The notes below the pieces were generated by a model. That model did not search any database, had not been told where the DNA came from, and saw only the letters and a list, made by a program, of their open reading frames with translations. Source: Ctenosaura bakeri (Eukaryota; Chordata; Lepidosauria; Squamata; Iguanidae). Taken from it: 64,000 nt of DNA. Position numbers and translations under genes: made by a program. The stretch covers positions 1 through 64,000 of the forward strand of contig CAOLHI010000562.1 in NCBI GenBank assembly GCA_948474755.1, read 5' to 3'. This document shows, one piece after another, positions 22,099-33,418 of this stretch. Every line of letters starts with the position of its first letter. Position 1 is the stretch's first letter.

Positions 22099-23342
22099 CT
22101 ACAGAGGGCCTGGGGTGGGGACCAAGGCAGGCTCCGCAGAGGTGGTCGTACTGCAGCGAACCCTGTGGCACTTCCCCTGATTGAATTCCCAACAAACCAA
22201 CTTTCTAGTATGCTTTTTTCTGGAGCAATGAAAAAGCTTGGGGCCCTCAGCTCTGCCTTTGAGGTGAGGACCTACAATGACCAACCAGAATTTGTCATTG
22301 ATGAGGTCCCACTGAGCATGACCACTCTGTGAGGCCCGTTTTCTGAAGGCGGCATCATCTTTGATAGCCGCTCTGTTGCCCACGAGAGCGCACACCTTCA
22401 GAACATTCCCCAGGTGATTGGTGAGGTGCAACCCCAGGCAGGATATGCTACCTGGGCTACCTCCACAAAAACCATATAGCCCACAAGCCAGTTGTCAAAA
22501 GAATGCTCAACTGTCCTCCCTACTGTGGTGTCTGTGAGACTTAGGAATGTGTCCTTCCTCACATTCCGGCTTGAGGAGCTAGAAGACATCCACGAAATAA
22601 CCATCAAGTATGCTCTCCCTGGTCTTTTTACTCAAATAGATCCCGGGGGGTCCTCATGGTCCCCGAAAGTGGCCTGAGCTGGCAACCCATCCCTTTGCCC
22701 TGAGCCTGCCCATGCTGAACTGGGGATGAGGGAGCCAGCCCTGTCCCATTGACGCCTACGAATGGCCCACCTGGGGACTCCAGGCACAGTGGCTGTGATA
22801 TGCCAGTAATCTTTGGGATTTACTATACCCCTTCCTGACTCACCCCCAGATACCACACTGTCAATGTTGCTCCTGCTGCGCCTCCTACGTCTTTTGTTCT
22901 TGCCATTCCATCTTCTTCGCCTGCTGGGGCTTGTAGTGCTGCCATCCAAACTGGTAGAGGTGTCTGTGCTGCTGCTGTAAGATGAAGACCACCTCCTCCT
23001 GACCCTAGGGTGACCCTCCTGGTGCTGCCAAGGAGGCCTAGATTCCGGCTCAGGGGGTGCTGCTGCCAGCCTGGACTCCAGTCACTTCATTTTTTCAGCC
23101 AGCTTCTCCAGAGACTGCGCGATGCCTTCCAGGATTGTGTTGCCAGGGGACGTGACTGGCCGAAGTGAAGGAACCCTCCCAGAATGGAGACCAGCCTTGC
23201 GGCTGCCAGAGGACCCTATCTTGGTCCAGGATTTCTGAGCTCGGCCCCCCTGGCCCCTAGTTCTGGGGAGGGAAGAGGGGCTTGGCTCAGCCACTTTTTG
23301 AGGGGGCATGGTACCAGTGGGAAACGGTAGCCCAAACCACAC
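22099..23342 (-). pseudogene. DIRS gag-like protein remnants
   Basis: Three or four linked frames. 23082-23342 ends in a leucine- and glutamate-rich stretch (E-G-I-A-Q-S-L-E-K-L-A-E-K-M-K). 22632-22949 has an Arg-rich run of about 14 basic residues. 22398-22607 has W-x-x-x-F-V-E-V-A. 22099-22431 ends with C-W-E-F-N-Q-G-K-C-H-R-V-R-C, the zinc-binding C-x-x-F-N-x-G-x-C-x-x-x-x-C motif seen in DIRS gag upstream of RT. Position directly upstream of the RT supports the assignment. Stops separate the pieces. Confidence 0.7.
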
Positions 23343-23744
23343 AAGGGGGAGGCACCAAGTGCCTACTGGCCCAAGTTAGCAGGAAAGATCGTGGGGTGAG
23401 GGCGGCAGGTGGGCAACACCAGGGATAGATGGCAGAAGATTACGAAGGGAGGCCAGAGGTGGGAGGCAGAGAGCGAGTTGCCTGGCCTGACTAACGAGGG
23501 CCAAGGCCTGAAGCAGGGCACGTGCTCTGTAACTCAGCTCAAAAGAAAGGTAGCCCAGAAAGGGCCATAGCGTGATACTGGAAACAGCTCTTGGCATGGC
23601 CGACCACGTGACACGCCTCGACTTTCTGCCTCCATGCTGTGGCCTCTACTTTTGCCTCGCCACCATCATCACCGCTGACACTTTCTCTCAATCTGGTCGT
23701 CGTCCTCGCTGCTGTCTCTTTCGCTGCTGATCATCGTTGCCGCC

Positions 23745-23830
23745 GCTGCTGTCATTGCCACCAAACACCAACTGCCAAAAGCCTGGATACCTGTCAGGTA
23801 CATACGCTGTAATTGGACCTGAGTAAAGCC
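23745..23830 (-). mobile_element. Second DIRS RT fragment (duplicate segment)
   Basis: CACCAAACACCAACT, an AAAGC-type spacer and GGACCTGAGT reproduce the segment at 21074-21142 in the same orientation, with substitutions. It corresponds to the RT/RNase H junction, yet it lies upstream of gag. This implies a second, mostly lost DIRS copy or a rearrangement. Confidence 0.6.
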
Positions 23831-23860
23831 AGGATGCCCTCACACAGGCCCGCTCTCCCA

Positions 23861-23899
23861 GCCAATGAGTTCAAAGCAAGGCATCTTGAACTCATTGGC
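23861..23899. repeat. Perfect 14-bp hairpin
   Basis: GCCAATGAGTTCAA and its exact reverse complement, with an 11-nt loop, just beyond the DIRS fragment. It could mark the terminus of an unidentified element. Confidence 0.9.
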
Positions 23900-24049
23900 C
23901 ATTGGAGAACAAAAGGAGCAAATGTTCACACATACGCAAGTGCACACGTGCAAACATGGCTGCCGCCATCTCCGGGCATCCGGAGAGTGATGCTGAGGTG
24001 GTGGACGCCACGCCCCAGCCTGCAACGGTGAGTTGTTCACTGCCATTAT

Positions 24050-25789
24050 CTTTGATAGTGATTAGCCTTTTGGGTATGTGTCATTTGCAAGCATCTGGTT
24101 TGGAAAATATAAATTTGTCTAGTATCTAGTATTTGGATGCATTGTGACTCAAGTCACAGCATGCATGCTGCTGTTCATGGATTCAGGCCCCATATAGTCT
24201 AGGGCTTACAGCAAGAGCCTTGTTGTACTGCTCAGGACTCTGGAGGGAGTGGACTGATTAATGAGTGGGAAAGGACAGTTTTCTCTCTCAATCCTACTCC
24301 TTCTTCTGGTGTATCATACAGGGCTAGTAGGCTTCTAGTGTAGAAGCTAAGCATTTGATAGATACCTAATGGGAAGAGGGACATATGGTTCTGGAGAGGG
24401 AAACAGACTTTGAGAGGGGGAAAATTTTCACTGCACCACTAACTAAATAGCTAGCTTAACAAACAAACAAACAAACAAACAAACAGACAGACATAGTGTG
24501 TAAACCCACAAATGTGCCACAGAAAGATTTAATAAGTAAGTTTAAGCAACCAAATCTAAGTACAGGATATTTCAGCCACTGGGTCATTATAGTCCTAAAA
24601 TCTTCCATGGTGGGATTTGTTTAACTTTCCTTTTGCATATTCTTCGTGTTTGCATATTTGTTGGTCATTACACTCAGTGGTTTTGAGAAGATTAGAGATA
24701 TGTAAACTGTAGCACCAGTATCTCAGTTTATTTCATGTGGATCCTGTTACCTGTTACAAAGATACAAATGAACTTATGCCGACTACATAGTATCAATACA
24801 ACACACTTGTTTCCGGAGCACACTCATGGTGGCTTTAATGGCTAATTACCGAGGAGCAGTTTGTAAAACATGGCTTCCTAAAGTACCAAATGAGACAGTT
24901 ACTCCAGCCCTATATAGCAACTGTGAATACAGTTTCAAAATAGGACTTCAGGCTATCTTTTTTCTTTCCCCTTAAATTTCTCTTATTAACACCATAACTG
25001 GAGAAAAAATCCATGATTTCATAGTAGCATTCACAGGAAATCTGGGAGAAACCCTGCAAATTTACAACTCTGGAATCATAAAAAAAGATAAATGCTAAAA
25101 ACAGGTGACAGATCCTGCACAAAAATGACCAGATGGAATTTTCCATGTCTAATTCAACTGTTTTCAAGTATCTGTTGCTTACTTGCACAGTTTAATCATC
25201 TGCTATCCAGAAATCATTACAGTTAGTTTCAGAAAGATTGCAAATATAGTCTGCTATCAATGGCAACTGTTACTCTTACTGCTTTGCTGTTGCCACAGTT
25301 GCTTTGCCTCCCTTATATAATGCCATATAATACAGAATAAGGGCATTATATACAATGTTTGTTAGGGAAGTGAAGAACAGTCATAATGGCAAAGCAACAG
25401 TAGTCACTATTGTAATGTCCTATCATATAGAATAATGCCATCATTAAGGCACTATCTTTCCATGGTGATGCGATTGTACGCTCCTGTAAGGCAAGAGGCT
25501 ATGCTTATGGCAGCAGTGTTGTTGGAAGGGTCTCCCATTTCAAATAGGCTTTTGCTGAGGAGCCGGACTAAATGTGCCAAAAAAGCCTATTATCTCTGCA
25601 GGTTTCTGGTAATTTCCCGACTATGACCTGGCTGTACCTAGGAGAGCTCTTCTTGACCTTAGATTTCATGATGCATGTATTCAGCCAGCTCTCCTCTTAT
25701 TCAGCAGGGCCATCCAGACATATCAAGGTAGAATATATATTTTATATAAATTTCAATGTATGTCAATTAAACCATAACATGGCATGGGG
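24050..25789. other. Mostly unrecognised; (AAAC)n at 24459-24484
   Basis: This includes a short AAAC microsatellite running into ACAG units. The rest shows no family hallmark. A 63-codon frame at 25435 has no known domain and may be an RTE 5' leader. Confidence 0.4.
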
Positions 25790-26470
25790 TTTATGGCTGC
25801 TAAAAGGGCAAATACAAGTACTATAACAATCAATGCAGAGAAATAAAAGATGACAACAAAAAAGGAAGACCATGAGACATCTTCCAGAAGATCTAAGAAA
25901 TCACAGGCAAATTTTAAGGAAGAGTGGTAATGCTCTATGATCAGCAGGGGAACACACTGAATGATGAAGAAGAAATAAAAAGACACTGGAAACATTACAT
26001 TGAAGAATTATATAAAAGAGAAAAAAGGATGACAGATTCATTCAAGGAAGAACCATTGGATGATGAACCTCCAGAGAGTGAAATGGAAGCTGCACTTGGA
26101 AGAAATAAATCATCAGGAACAGATTGCATACATAGAAATTCTTCAAGCTGCAGAGATAGAATCTACTCTAGTTCTAACTAAAATCTGTCAACAAATATGG
26201 AAAATAAAAGAATGGCTCACAGATTAGAAATGTTCAATATACATCTCAGTTCCAAAGACAGGGGACACCAGGGACTGCAGCAACCACAGGAACATTGCAT
26301 TGCTTGCATGCAAGCACAGTGATGATCCACATTCTACAACAAAGATACGCAGAACTGGAAATACCAGATGTCCATGCTTACAACACTAGAACCTGCTGCC
26401 GCCCTGCAGCTTCCATTGTAAACACAGAAAAGAACCCTAGCATATGGACTTAATCAAAAGAAGGATCTCT
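25790..26470 (+). pseudogene. RTE/BovB fragment: linker and RT start
   Basis: The plus-strand translation holds C-R-E-I-K-D-D-N-K-K-G-R, then Y-D-Q-Q-G-N-T-L-N-D-E-E-E-I-K-R-H-W and Y-I-E-E-L-Y-K, the RTE region between endonuclease and RT. Next come an N-K-S-S-G-T-D-type block and a stretch matching I-C-Q-Q-I-W-K-I-K-E-W. Similarity is lost near 26380. The 85-codon frame 25924-26181 is the best preserved part. Adjacent L1-C begins about 100 bp downstream. Confidence 0.75.
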
Positions 26471-26544
26471 GTGTGAACATCTTTGTGTGTTCCTTTTTAT
26501 AGTGTATGTATGGTTTCTGATTTCTGGTCACGATAATGGAAGAT

Positions 26545-26572
26545 GCGATCTAGTGATTGTACGCTAGATCGC
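26545..26572. repeat. Perfect 9-bp hairpin in L1-C leader
   Basis: GCGATCTAG and CTAGATCGC separated by 10 nt. Unusually CpG-containing for this AT-rich leader. Confidence 0.8.
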
Positions 26573-27411
26573 AAACCCTGAAGTTTCATCAGGGCTCCCT
26601 GATCTACAGCGAGCCTTAAGATCTCTGGATCAATTGTGATCGGGAATCTATGGAGTCCACTCAGGAACAGAATGGACATAGCAGAGTCCTGAGCTAAGGA
26701 GACAATTGCAAGTTTTGGTGGAGCTGGAAGAAGGTGAGAAACTGTCTTCCCCCCACATGGGCATTACACTACTCAAGATGAACTTCTTGGGTAAATATAC
26801 TGCCTATTCTACTAATTTTCATATTAAAAGAAATACAAGAAGTTCCTGTCAGCAGCAGCTTGGATCTTTACCTTAAACTACTATGCCTTCTCATGAGCTG
26901 AAATTTTAAAGAGACAGTGCCTTTTTATATTGCTTGGATTATATTGCTTGGATTTTATTTTACTGCATATGGAATTTTATTCTACTGCATGTCAAATGGA
27001 CCTGTTTACTTATTAATTATATTTGCACCCTACTGGATTATAGACTTTGATAGATTTTGGACTTTGATGGATTTAATCTGATTTTTATTTTTTATTTTTT
27101 ATTTATATTTATTTTCTGATTTTAAATTTCCTTTTTATTTATTTTTCTGGCTATAAGATTTTGGACTTCAGAAAATACTTATTGAGGGTTTTTTTTTCCT
27201 TTTTCCATTTTTTCTCTTGCTTTTGTCTGATCATGTATTTTTATTTTTGTATTTTTACTCTTCAATTTTAGAACTGCACTACTATTTTTATTATATTGAA
27301 ATATATTGTTTTGATTTTGTTCAAGTGTACTGTATGGGTTGTTTTTTTATCAACTTTAAAAGGATTTTGCTACTTTGTAATTCTGAGTGCCAATTCTGGT
27401 CCCCCAACCAC

Positions 27412-27430
27412 CACCACACACACACACACA
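27412..27430. repeat. (CA)n microsatellite
   Basis: Short CA run just upstream of the ORF2 start. Confidence 0.85.
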
Positions 27431-27483
27431 TAATACTGAAAGGCACAAAACTAAGATGAACCTCTTCTCACTTGAAACCTAAA

Positions 27484-27823
27484 ATGGATTACAAATGTTT
27501 GACTTTGAATATAAATGGGGCAAATATGCCCCAGAAGAAGAAAAATATTTTGCACTATCTTAATAAACTGGCCTTGGATGATATTTATTTACAAGAGACT
27601 CATATTCATAGGACAGACCAAAAACTGTTGATTCGGGGGGGGGGGAGGGAATAGGTGAAGAATTTATTTCTACTGGACAATCAAGAAAAATGGGGTTGTT
27701 TTATATGTTATAAATTTTATACATTAAAACAACTTTGTATCCAAAATTGACTTGTTGATGATGAAGGTAGACTTGTGGGAGTAGAAATTACTGTAAATGG
27801 GGAGAAAATCTCGGTGGTGGGGG
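27484..27823 (+). pseudogene. L1-C endonuclease, amino-terminal part
   Basis: The ORF2 start carries L-T-L-N-I-N-G-A-N-M-P-Q-K-K-K-N, then L-A-L-D-D-I-Y-L-Q-E-T-H-I-H. This is the APE-endonuclease N motif and the Q-E-T-H motif with its catalytic Glu. After a stop near 27653 the frame continues to G-V-E-I-T-V-N-G-E-K, ending exactly where the solo LTR begins. The next conserved Y-x-P block lies directly after the LTR at 28830. Confidence 0.85.
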
Positions 27824-28261
27824 TGTTACTGCAGTTACTAGGCATACTTGGAGATACCCCTAGATATCATTTCGATATCAATAATTTGGCTCTCTTCTAC
27901 CACCCCTTTCCACGTGTTTGTGAGGCCCCCGAACAAGCACAGACTAGGCGTGACCACTAATTGCTGGACATTCCATTCTCCACCCAGGCAGGCCAGAAAT
28001 AGCCAGATCCTTGCTTTAGGAGACCTTGCTGCAAACACCTTCATTATGTATGCACGCTGTTTACAAAGGACTCCCTGCCCCGAGAAGGCAACTTGGCAAG
28101 CTGAAGACTCAACTGCCAAGCACTCTGTATTTGCATACAGGCTACCTCTTTGTCAATTCGGACTTAACTCAATCATGCTAAATTCTGACCTTTCCAAAGC
28201 TTTGTCCCGCTCCTAAATCACATTGTTTTCCCCAAGCATAGCCTGCAGTCCCATTTCTCCC

Positions 28262-28278
28262 TATAAAAATCTATAAAA
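28262..28278 (+). promoter_or_regulatory. LTR alpha TATA boxes
   Basis: Two TATAAAA motifs 10 bp apart, about 360 bp upstream of the AATAAA signal. The minus-strand copy at 33419 keeps one CCCTATAAAA. Confidence 0.65.
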
Positions 28279-28630
28279 ACCCTTGATTCTGAGACCTTTC
28301 TCAGATCACTCCTGAGTTCCATCCAGCCTTGCCGCTGCTTTGCTTGGCGAGCTTTCCCCTCAGTTCCAGTAAATGAGACTGCTCAACCTGGAATCGCTCC
28401 CGAGTTCCAGACCGTCTTGCTGCCGCTTTGCCTGGTGAGCTTCCCCTCAGTTCCACATGCTGAGCTACATCACACCCCAGCATCGCTCTCTATCTTCTTT
28501 CCAGACTCCAGGAACAGGTTCCGTATCACCCAATTCAACAATCGCTCTCAAAATTCCTCTATACCACTCCAACCTTTATTTTCTATAGTTACTTGTGTGC
28601 GTGTGTTGCTTACATTGTGTGCCTGTATTT

Positions 28631-28636
28631 AATAAA
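28631..28636 (+). terminator. LTR alpha polyadenylation signal
   Basis: AATAAA followed by a T-rich and GT-rich stretch. Equivalent signals occur in the copies at 33419, 42242 and 45316. Confidence 0.65.
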
Positions 28637-28829
28637 GATCATTTCATTAATTCCCAACACGGTTTGCTTCTTGATTTGGCCTGACCCCGTAAACATTGGG
28701 TTACAAGATCCTGCTGCATTACCCTGCCTCTCGTTTTGCCAGCAGTGCTCTAAGCTAATTTTCCCCAAATTGTGTTGTTGTTTGGTTATTTAGATGTCTC
28801 TCCTGGAACCCCCAGTAAACAGGGTAACA

Positions 28830-29710
28830 GGGGTTTATGTTCCAGTTTTACAGACGGGAATGTTAATTCAAGAATTGAATGTTATGTTAACTGAACTGTC
28901 CTATCATAATTGGTGTTTAATGGACGATTAGAATGGGGTAGTGTCTCCACAAGTGGATAGATCTTCCTCAAAGGTGATCAAAAAATGGCAAGGCTGATTG
29001 CCAAAGGGATTTTTTGAAATGATGGATAATTTAGGAATTATAGATATATGGAGATGAGATATATCCATAGATATGATATGGGTTTCTAAAACTTGGATTG
29101 AAAAGATTTACAAAGTTGAAATACTGCCGAATATCTTTTCTGATCATAATCTTGTGATAATGCAGCTTAGAAAGACAAGTAAAGAATTCAGATGGAAACT
29201 AAAAAAATCTTTGAAGACTAAAGAAGAATAATGTCTAGGACAAAGAGTGAGATTAGAGAAATTTTTGAAAGGAATATAAATAAAGGTCATTTTAGGAGGC
29301 AAGTTAAGCATATATGAGAGGATACTTCATTCAAACAAATACAGAATATAAAAGAAAACAGAAAATATAAACATTTTTTAAAGAAATTAAAATAAAATAA
29401 GACTTACTAAAGAAATTCCCAGAAGATGAAGGAATCTCAAAGAAACTGAGACTGTTGAGAGATATATTAACAATGCTGACAATGGAAGAGATAGAAAAGA
29501 AGTTGAAGTTTTTGAAACAGAATGATTTTGAGTATGCAAATAAGCCAGAATGATGGCTAGCCTATAGACTAAAAAAAAAAAAGTCTGACAGAAAATAATT
29601 ATTTTGAAAGCATGAGAAGGTGATAAAAAATGTACTAAGGGTAAAAACTTACAAAGGATTTTCCATGAGTATTTTTCAAAGTTATAGTCAGTGAAAAATA
29701 TAGACAAATG
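28830..29710 (+). pseudogene. L1-C endonuclease end and linker
   Basis: This resumes with a Y-V-P block and continues through H-N-W-C-L-M-D-D, the S-D-H-N-L-like motif near 29140 (tctgatcataat) and Lys-rich linker sequence. It is full of stops. It is cut at about 29710 by the reversed L1-D tail. Confidence 0.7.
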
Positions 29711-29711
29711 A

Positions 29712-30528
29712 AGGGTGGTTTTTTTTTAATTCTTATTTTTTATACACAAAACAATCAGGAATAAAATTAAGTCATGTTACAATCCATCACTGCAGATTCC
29801 AAAACAAAAGAGGAAAAGAAACCAGCACATATACACATAGGTAGTATATGTACAAGTACAAGCTGCATATATTATCTCTACTTTCTTATTCCAATCTAAT
29901 ATTCCCATCTCTTTTAAGTAAGTTTATAATTTTTGACTTCCTGTTGTCCCTTAGTCAGATAGAGAAGTGTAAGGTTACTTCCACTTCCTAACATATTTAC
30001 AATTATATTTTTTCCTACCTTTTACTGTGCATTTGTTTGTTTTCTGTCTAACCTTTTGTTTTTCTTTAAATTTAATTAAACACATTTCTGATCTATATAC
30101 TTTTATATATAGATATTTTGAAGTCTTGTTGGTTAAGTTTCTAGTCTCTCAGACCAGAAGTAATGAATCTTTGTGTTTTTCCCATAGATAGTTTTAAAAA
30201 GTTTCCTATTCCTCCTTGAACTTCTCATCAATTTTTTTTAATTTAGACAGACAAGTAGTCTAAATCTTTCACTTCTATTAATTTTCTGTCACTCTTCTGT
30301 CTTTAGAATGTCATTTCTTTTCCAAGTTTTTGCAAGTAAGACTCTTACTTCTGGTGAATCTCATGTCATGTTCACAGTCATATTCAAAAGATACAGTTTG
30401 GGTGATATTTGAAAATTAAGTTGAAAGATTTCTGATATTACATTATGGATTTTAGTCCAGTATTTCTTAACTTTTGAACAAGACCACCACATGTGGCAGA
30501 ATGTTCCATTCTCTTTTTGGCATCGAAG
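29712..30528 (-). mobile_element. L1 LINE (L1-D), 3' tail, inserted in L1-C
   Basis: About 815 bp of L1 3' end in reverse orientation. The low edge has a T-run (29719-29728), the complement of a poly(A) tail. The high edge encodes on the minus strand a C-Q-K-E-N-G-T-F-C-H-M-W-W-S-C motif, the ORF2 C-terminal signature. L1-C sequence continues on both sides. The TSD is short or eroded, at best TGAAG. Confidence 0.75.
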
Positions 30529-30529
30529 T

Positions 30530-32508
30530 CTGAAGAATATTTGAAAGACAACACCTACCTAAACTGACAGAAGAGGGGAAAAATAGATTAATCAGAAGAT
30601 AACGCTAGGGGAAGTTGGGCAGGACATTCAAAAACTGGAATTAGGGAAGACTCCAGACCCAGATGGATTTGGTGCTCCCTGCTAAAAAACTTTGAAGGAA
30701 GAACCGCTTTACCTCTATTAATACTAATGAATGATGCATTAACTGCGAGATTAATTCCAGATTCATGGAAACAAGCTAATATTACTTTGATTCCAAAAGA
30801 AGGGCAAGACGTAACTTTACCTAAGAGTTACAGAACAATTTCTTTACTAGATGACTACAAGATTTTCTCTTTGATCTTAGTTGAAAGAATGAAGAATATA
30901 TAAAAGATATACGTAAATGAAGAGTGAGGTGGATTTTTACCTAGAAGACAAATGAAAAAAAATATCAGAATCATATTGAATAATATAGATTATTTTGAAA
31001 ATCATAATGAAAAGCAAGGTGCATCAATCTTTTTAGATGCAGAAAAAGTGTTTGATAACCTGAACTAGCAATTTATTTTAAAAATCATTGACTGAATGAA
31101 CTTCAGCTCTAATGTCTTAAGTTGGATCAGATCAACATACTCTAATCAACTTGCAAAAATAGTAGTGAAAGGAGACATTCTAAATCACTTGGAATTTTTA
31201 AAAGGACAAGACAAAGATGTCCTCATCTCCTCTTTTGTTTATTTTAGCAATGGAGGTTCTGAACAGAGCAATCAGGCAAGATGAGGAGTTAACTGGAGTT
31301 AAAATTAGAAAAGCCTAATTTAAAATAAGTGCTTTTGCTAATGATTTAGTGATTATGTTGGAAAATCCACTGGAATTGACATTGAAGTTGCAAGAAAGAA
31401 TAAAACAATTTGGAACCTTAGCTGGTTTGAAGATAAATAAGGAAAAGACAAAAAATTTAACTAAAAATATGCAAACTTTATTTTACGGTCCATACAGACC
31501 CAACATGATGAACATCTGAATTGTACAATATTATGTATAAGAAAGGTAAGAATATTAGTACTTGAGAAAAGATTGAATTACAGTTAAAAACAAGTTTTGA
31601 AATTGGAAAAAAAAATTGAAGTATTTGTGTGTTTATCTAATGGGAAATTCAAGACAATTATTTGAAAGTAATTATGTGAAGACCTGGAATGAGATTAAGA
31701 AAGATTTAGATAAATGGCAGAAATTGGAGAGAATTTCAATAATAAAGAAGAATGTTCTTCCAAGGATGATATTTCTTTTTCAAATGGTTCCAGTTTTGAC
31801 CAAAGGAACACCATTCAAACAATGGCAAAAATATTTGCTAAAATTTGTTTAGGAAGGCAAGAAACCCAGAGTGAAATACAAAGATTTTACAATATTCAAA
31901 AGAATGGGTAGGACTTGGATTACCAAATCTTAAAATTTATTTTGCAGCCTCATGTAAGACTTGGATTTAAAAAAGGATTATGTCAAAAGATAACAAACTA
32001 CTGAACTTAGAAGAACATGATTTAAGATTTGGGTGGCACTTCTACTTATAGTATGATAAAGTTAAAGTTAATGTTGCTTTTTATAACCATAGTATTAGAT
32101 GTGCCCTATTGAAACTCTGGAATAAATATAAAATGAAATTGTATTCCAAGACAACTTTTTGGATTTCTCCACAAGACTTTTTTTACAGAACACAGATGGG
32201 AGTTGATCAATATTGGTTTACATACTACAATCTATAAGAAAGAAGAGATGAAGACTCTTGATGAAATCACTACAACAATTGCAAGAAGAAGTTAATAATA
32301 TGCAATGGCTTTCATATAGACAACCGTATGTAAGATTTAAAGAAGATAGAAAGAAGAACAAATTGAATTTAGAATTAATATTATGTACTGATGATGACCA
32401 TTTAACTGCTCAAATGTAAAAAAAATTATTGAAATTAGACATGGAAGATGAAAAAGTTAAAGAATAGATAATCAGCTGAGCAAGAAATTTTGGGTACATC
32501 ATATGTAT
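30530..32508 (+). pseudogene. L1-C reverse transcriptase
   Basis: Broken frames with the RT order: D-P-D-G-F, then N-D-A-L, W-K-Q-A-N-I-T-L-I-P-K-E-G-Q-D and Y-R-T-I-S-L-L. Next come F-L-D-A-E-K-V-F-D (standard A-F-D) and an F-A-N-D-L-V-I catalytic region near 31340, where Y/F-A-D-D has become F-A-N-D. Then L-P-R-M-I-F-L-F-Q in 31616-31852. The catalytic Asp loss and many stops show it is dead. The frame is interrupted at 32508 by a TSD-bounded insertion. Confidence 0.8.
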
Positions 32509-32860
32509 CTATTCTGCTTTCAGATGACTGGAAGATAAGATGGTGTTGGAGGCAGAAGTTTTGCTTGAGCCTCTCCAGCTAATGAGTTATTTCTCTTTTC
32601 CAGCCCAACTGTTTTTAGCCCAATAGTTTTATTATTTTATTGTTTTATTATTGTTTTTACTGCCTTTCACACTCCTTATCTGCTGTTTTTGTAGTGCTAC
32701 TGTGTCACTGAATATCTCTGTTTTAACTACAAATGCAACATTTGGATGGCTCAAGGTCATAAGTTGCTGCTTCTTGATAAGGGAACTAATTTAATAACAA
32801 ATACTGAGCATAGGTTGTTGTAGGTTTTCTGGGTTTTGAGGCCATGTTCTACTAGTATTT

Positions 32861-32905
32861 TCTCCTGACCTTTCACCTGTATCTGTGGCTGGCATCTTCA
32901 GAGGA
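32861..32905 (-). ncRNA. Degenerate hammerhead-like motif in Penelope pseudo-LTR
   Basis: The minus strand reads CTGAAGA (32901-32895), a helix-like TGCCAGCC...ACAGGT and GAAA (32874-32871), then GGTCAGGAGA. CUGANGA plus GAAA fits a hammerhead core, and such ribozymes are known in Penelope pseudo-LTRs. Helix II is mismatched and one extra base follows CUGANGA, so present activity is doubtful. Confidence 0.45.
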
Positions 32906-33156
32906 TATGGTGGCATGGAAGTGAAACAGAGTATATATACTTGTGTAGTCCCCTGAATGGGAGGGAGCAATTTGCATGTGTTACAGTTGGCCTATTGTAA
33001 AATGAGATATCCCCCAGGGTTGTATTGTTAGTCAGGGAATATGCATAACAATGCATTAGGTGCATTAGCAGCCCATTGTGTAGTTCCCTGTAGAGGGACC
33101 ACCAGGGTCTGGGTGGTGTTCATTGGCATGTTTTTGAGTCTTGATTTTAGTGTTCT

Positions 33157-33390
33157 TCAATACTGGCCAATCTTGTTTACTTTCTGAGTTTCTTCTTTCC
33201 TGTTGAAATTGTTCATGTGTTTATGGATTTTGATGGCCTCTCTGTGTAGTCTGACATAGTAGTCGTCAGAATGATCCAGAATTTCTGTGCTTTCGAAAAG
33301 CATTATGTGTCCAGGTTGGTTTATAACATATTCTGCTACCACTGATTTTTCTGGCTGGATTAGTCTGCAGTGTCTTTTGTGTTCTCTCAT
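33157..33390 (-). pseudogene. Penelope GIY-YIG endonuclease, C-terminal half
   Basis: A 77-residue frame with R-E-H-K-R-H-C-R-L, then Q-P-E-K-S-V-V-A-E-Y, G-H-I-M-L-F-E-S-T-E-I, Y-V-R-L-H-R-E-A-I-K-I-H-K and NNFNRKEETQKVNKIG. This is the distal half of the GIY-YIG nuclease that ends Penelope proteins. The GVYHI...C-x-C-G start of the domain is not on this arm. It is found in the opposite orientation at 34385-34430. Confidence 0.9.
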
Positions 33391-33418
33391 TTGTGTTTGG
33401 ATGCTGCGTTTTGTAGTC

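Larger units (their letters stand above)
20640..23640 (-). mobile_element. DIRS-type tyrosine-recombinase retrotransposon, degenerate
   Basis: On the minus strand, from high to low coordinates, the order is a gag-like region (23342-22099), RT (about 21660-21190), the start of the RNase H region (21190-20960) and a GC-rich 3' part with AATAAAG (minus of 20749-20755). The RT motifs are of the DIRS order, not LTR or LINE type. No tyrosine recombinase or methyltransferase reading frame was found, so the element is internally or 3' deleted. The base composition is much richer in GC than the surroundings. Boundaries are approximate. Confidence 0.82.
27824..28829 (+). mobile_element. Solo LTR, family alpha, copy 1
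   Basis: A 1006-bp LTR beginning TGTTACTGCAG and ending GGGTAACA, so it has TG...CA with inverted TGTTAC/GTAACA ends. It is flanked by GGGG on both sides, a 4-bp duplication. Near the 5' end lies GATATCATTTCGATATC. Twin TATAAAA boxes (28262, 28272) and AATAAA at 28631 define U3-R-U5. The U5 contains CCTGACCCCGTAAACATTGG and TACCCTGCCTCTCG. No gag, pol or env is present, so it is an LTR-LTR recombination product. A class with 4-bp duplications is indicated, but ERV versus Gypsy is not decided. Confidence 0.9.
32812..33418 (-). mobile_element. Penelope-like element, left arm
   Basis: This arm holds the Penelope pseudo-LTR (from 32815, containing GGCCATGTTCTA and GGCATCTTCAGAGGATATGG) followed on the minus strand by the GIY-YIG endonuclease end. 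ACTGAGCA at 32804-32811 is repeated at 34783-34790, giving an 8-bp TSD for the whole inverted pair. The arm ends at the LTR alpha insertion. The right arm (34326-34782) is its inverted partner. Confidence 0.82.

Noticed and set aside
22632..22949. SR-type splicing or nuclear protein (Arg-rich frame)
   Set aside because: The basic run lies between other gag-like pieces directly upstream of the DIRS RT and has no RRM. A DIRS gag region is simpler.
25290..25410. Inverted repeat with GTTGCTTTGCC / GGCAAAGCAAC arms
   Set aside because: Arms are short and imperfect overall with a large AT-rich loop. No termini or TSD; probably chance or too old to judge.
28262..28278. TATA boxes as a host gene promoter
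   Set aside because: They sit inside a solo LTR with its own polyadenylation signal, so they are explained by the LTR.
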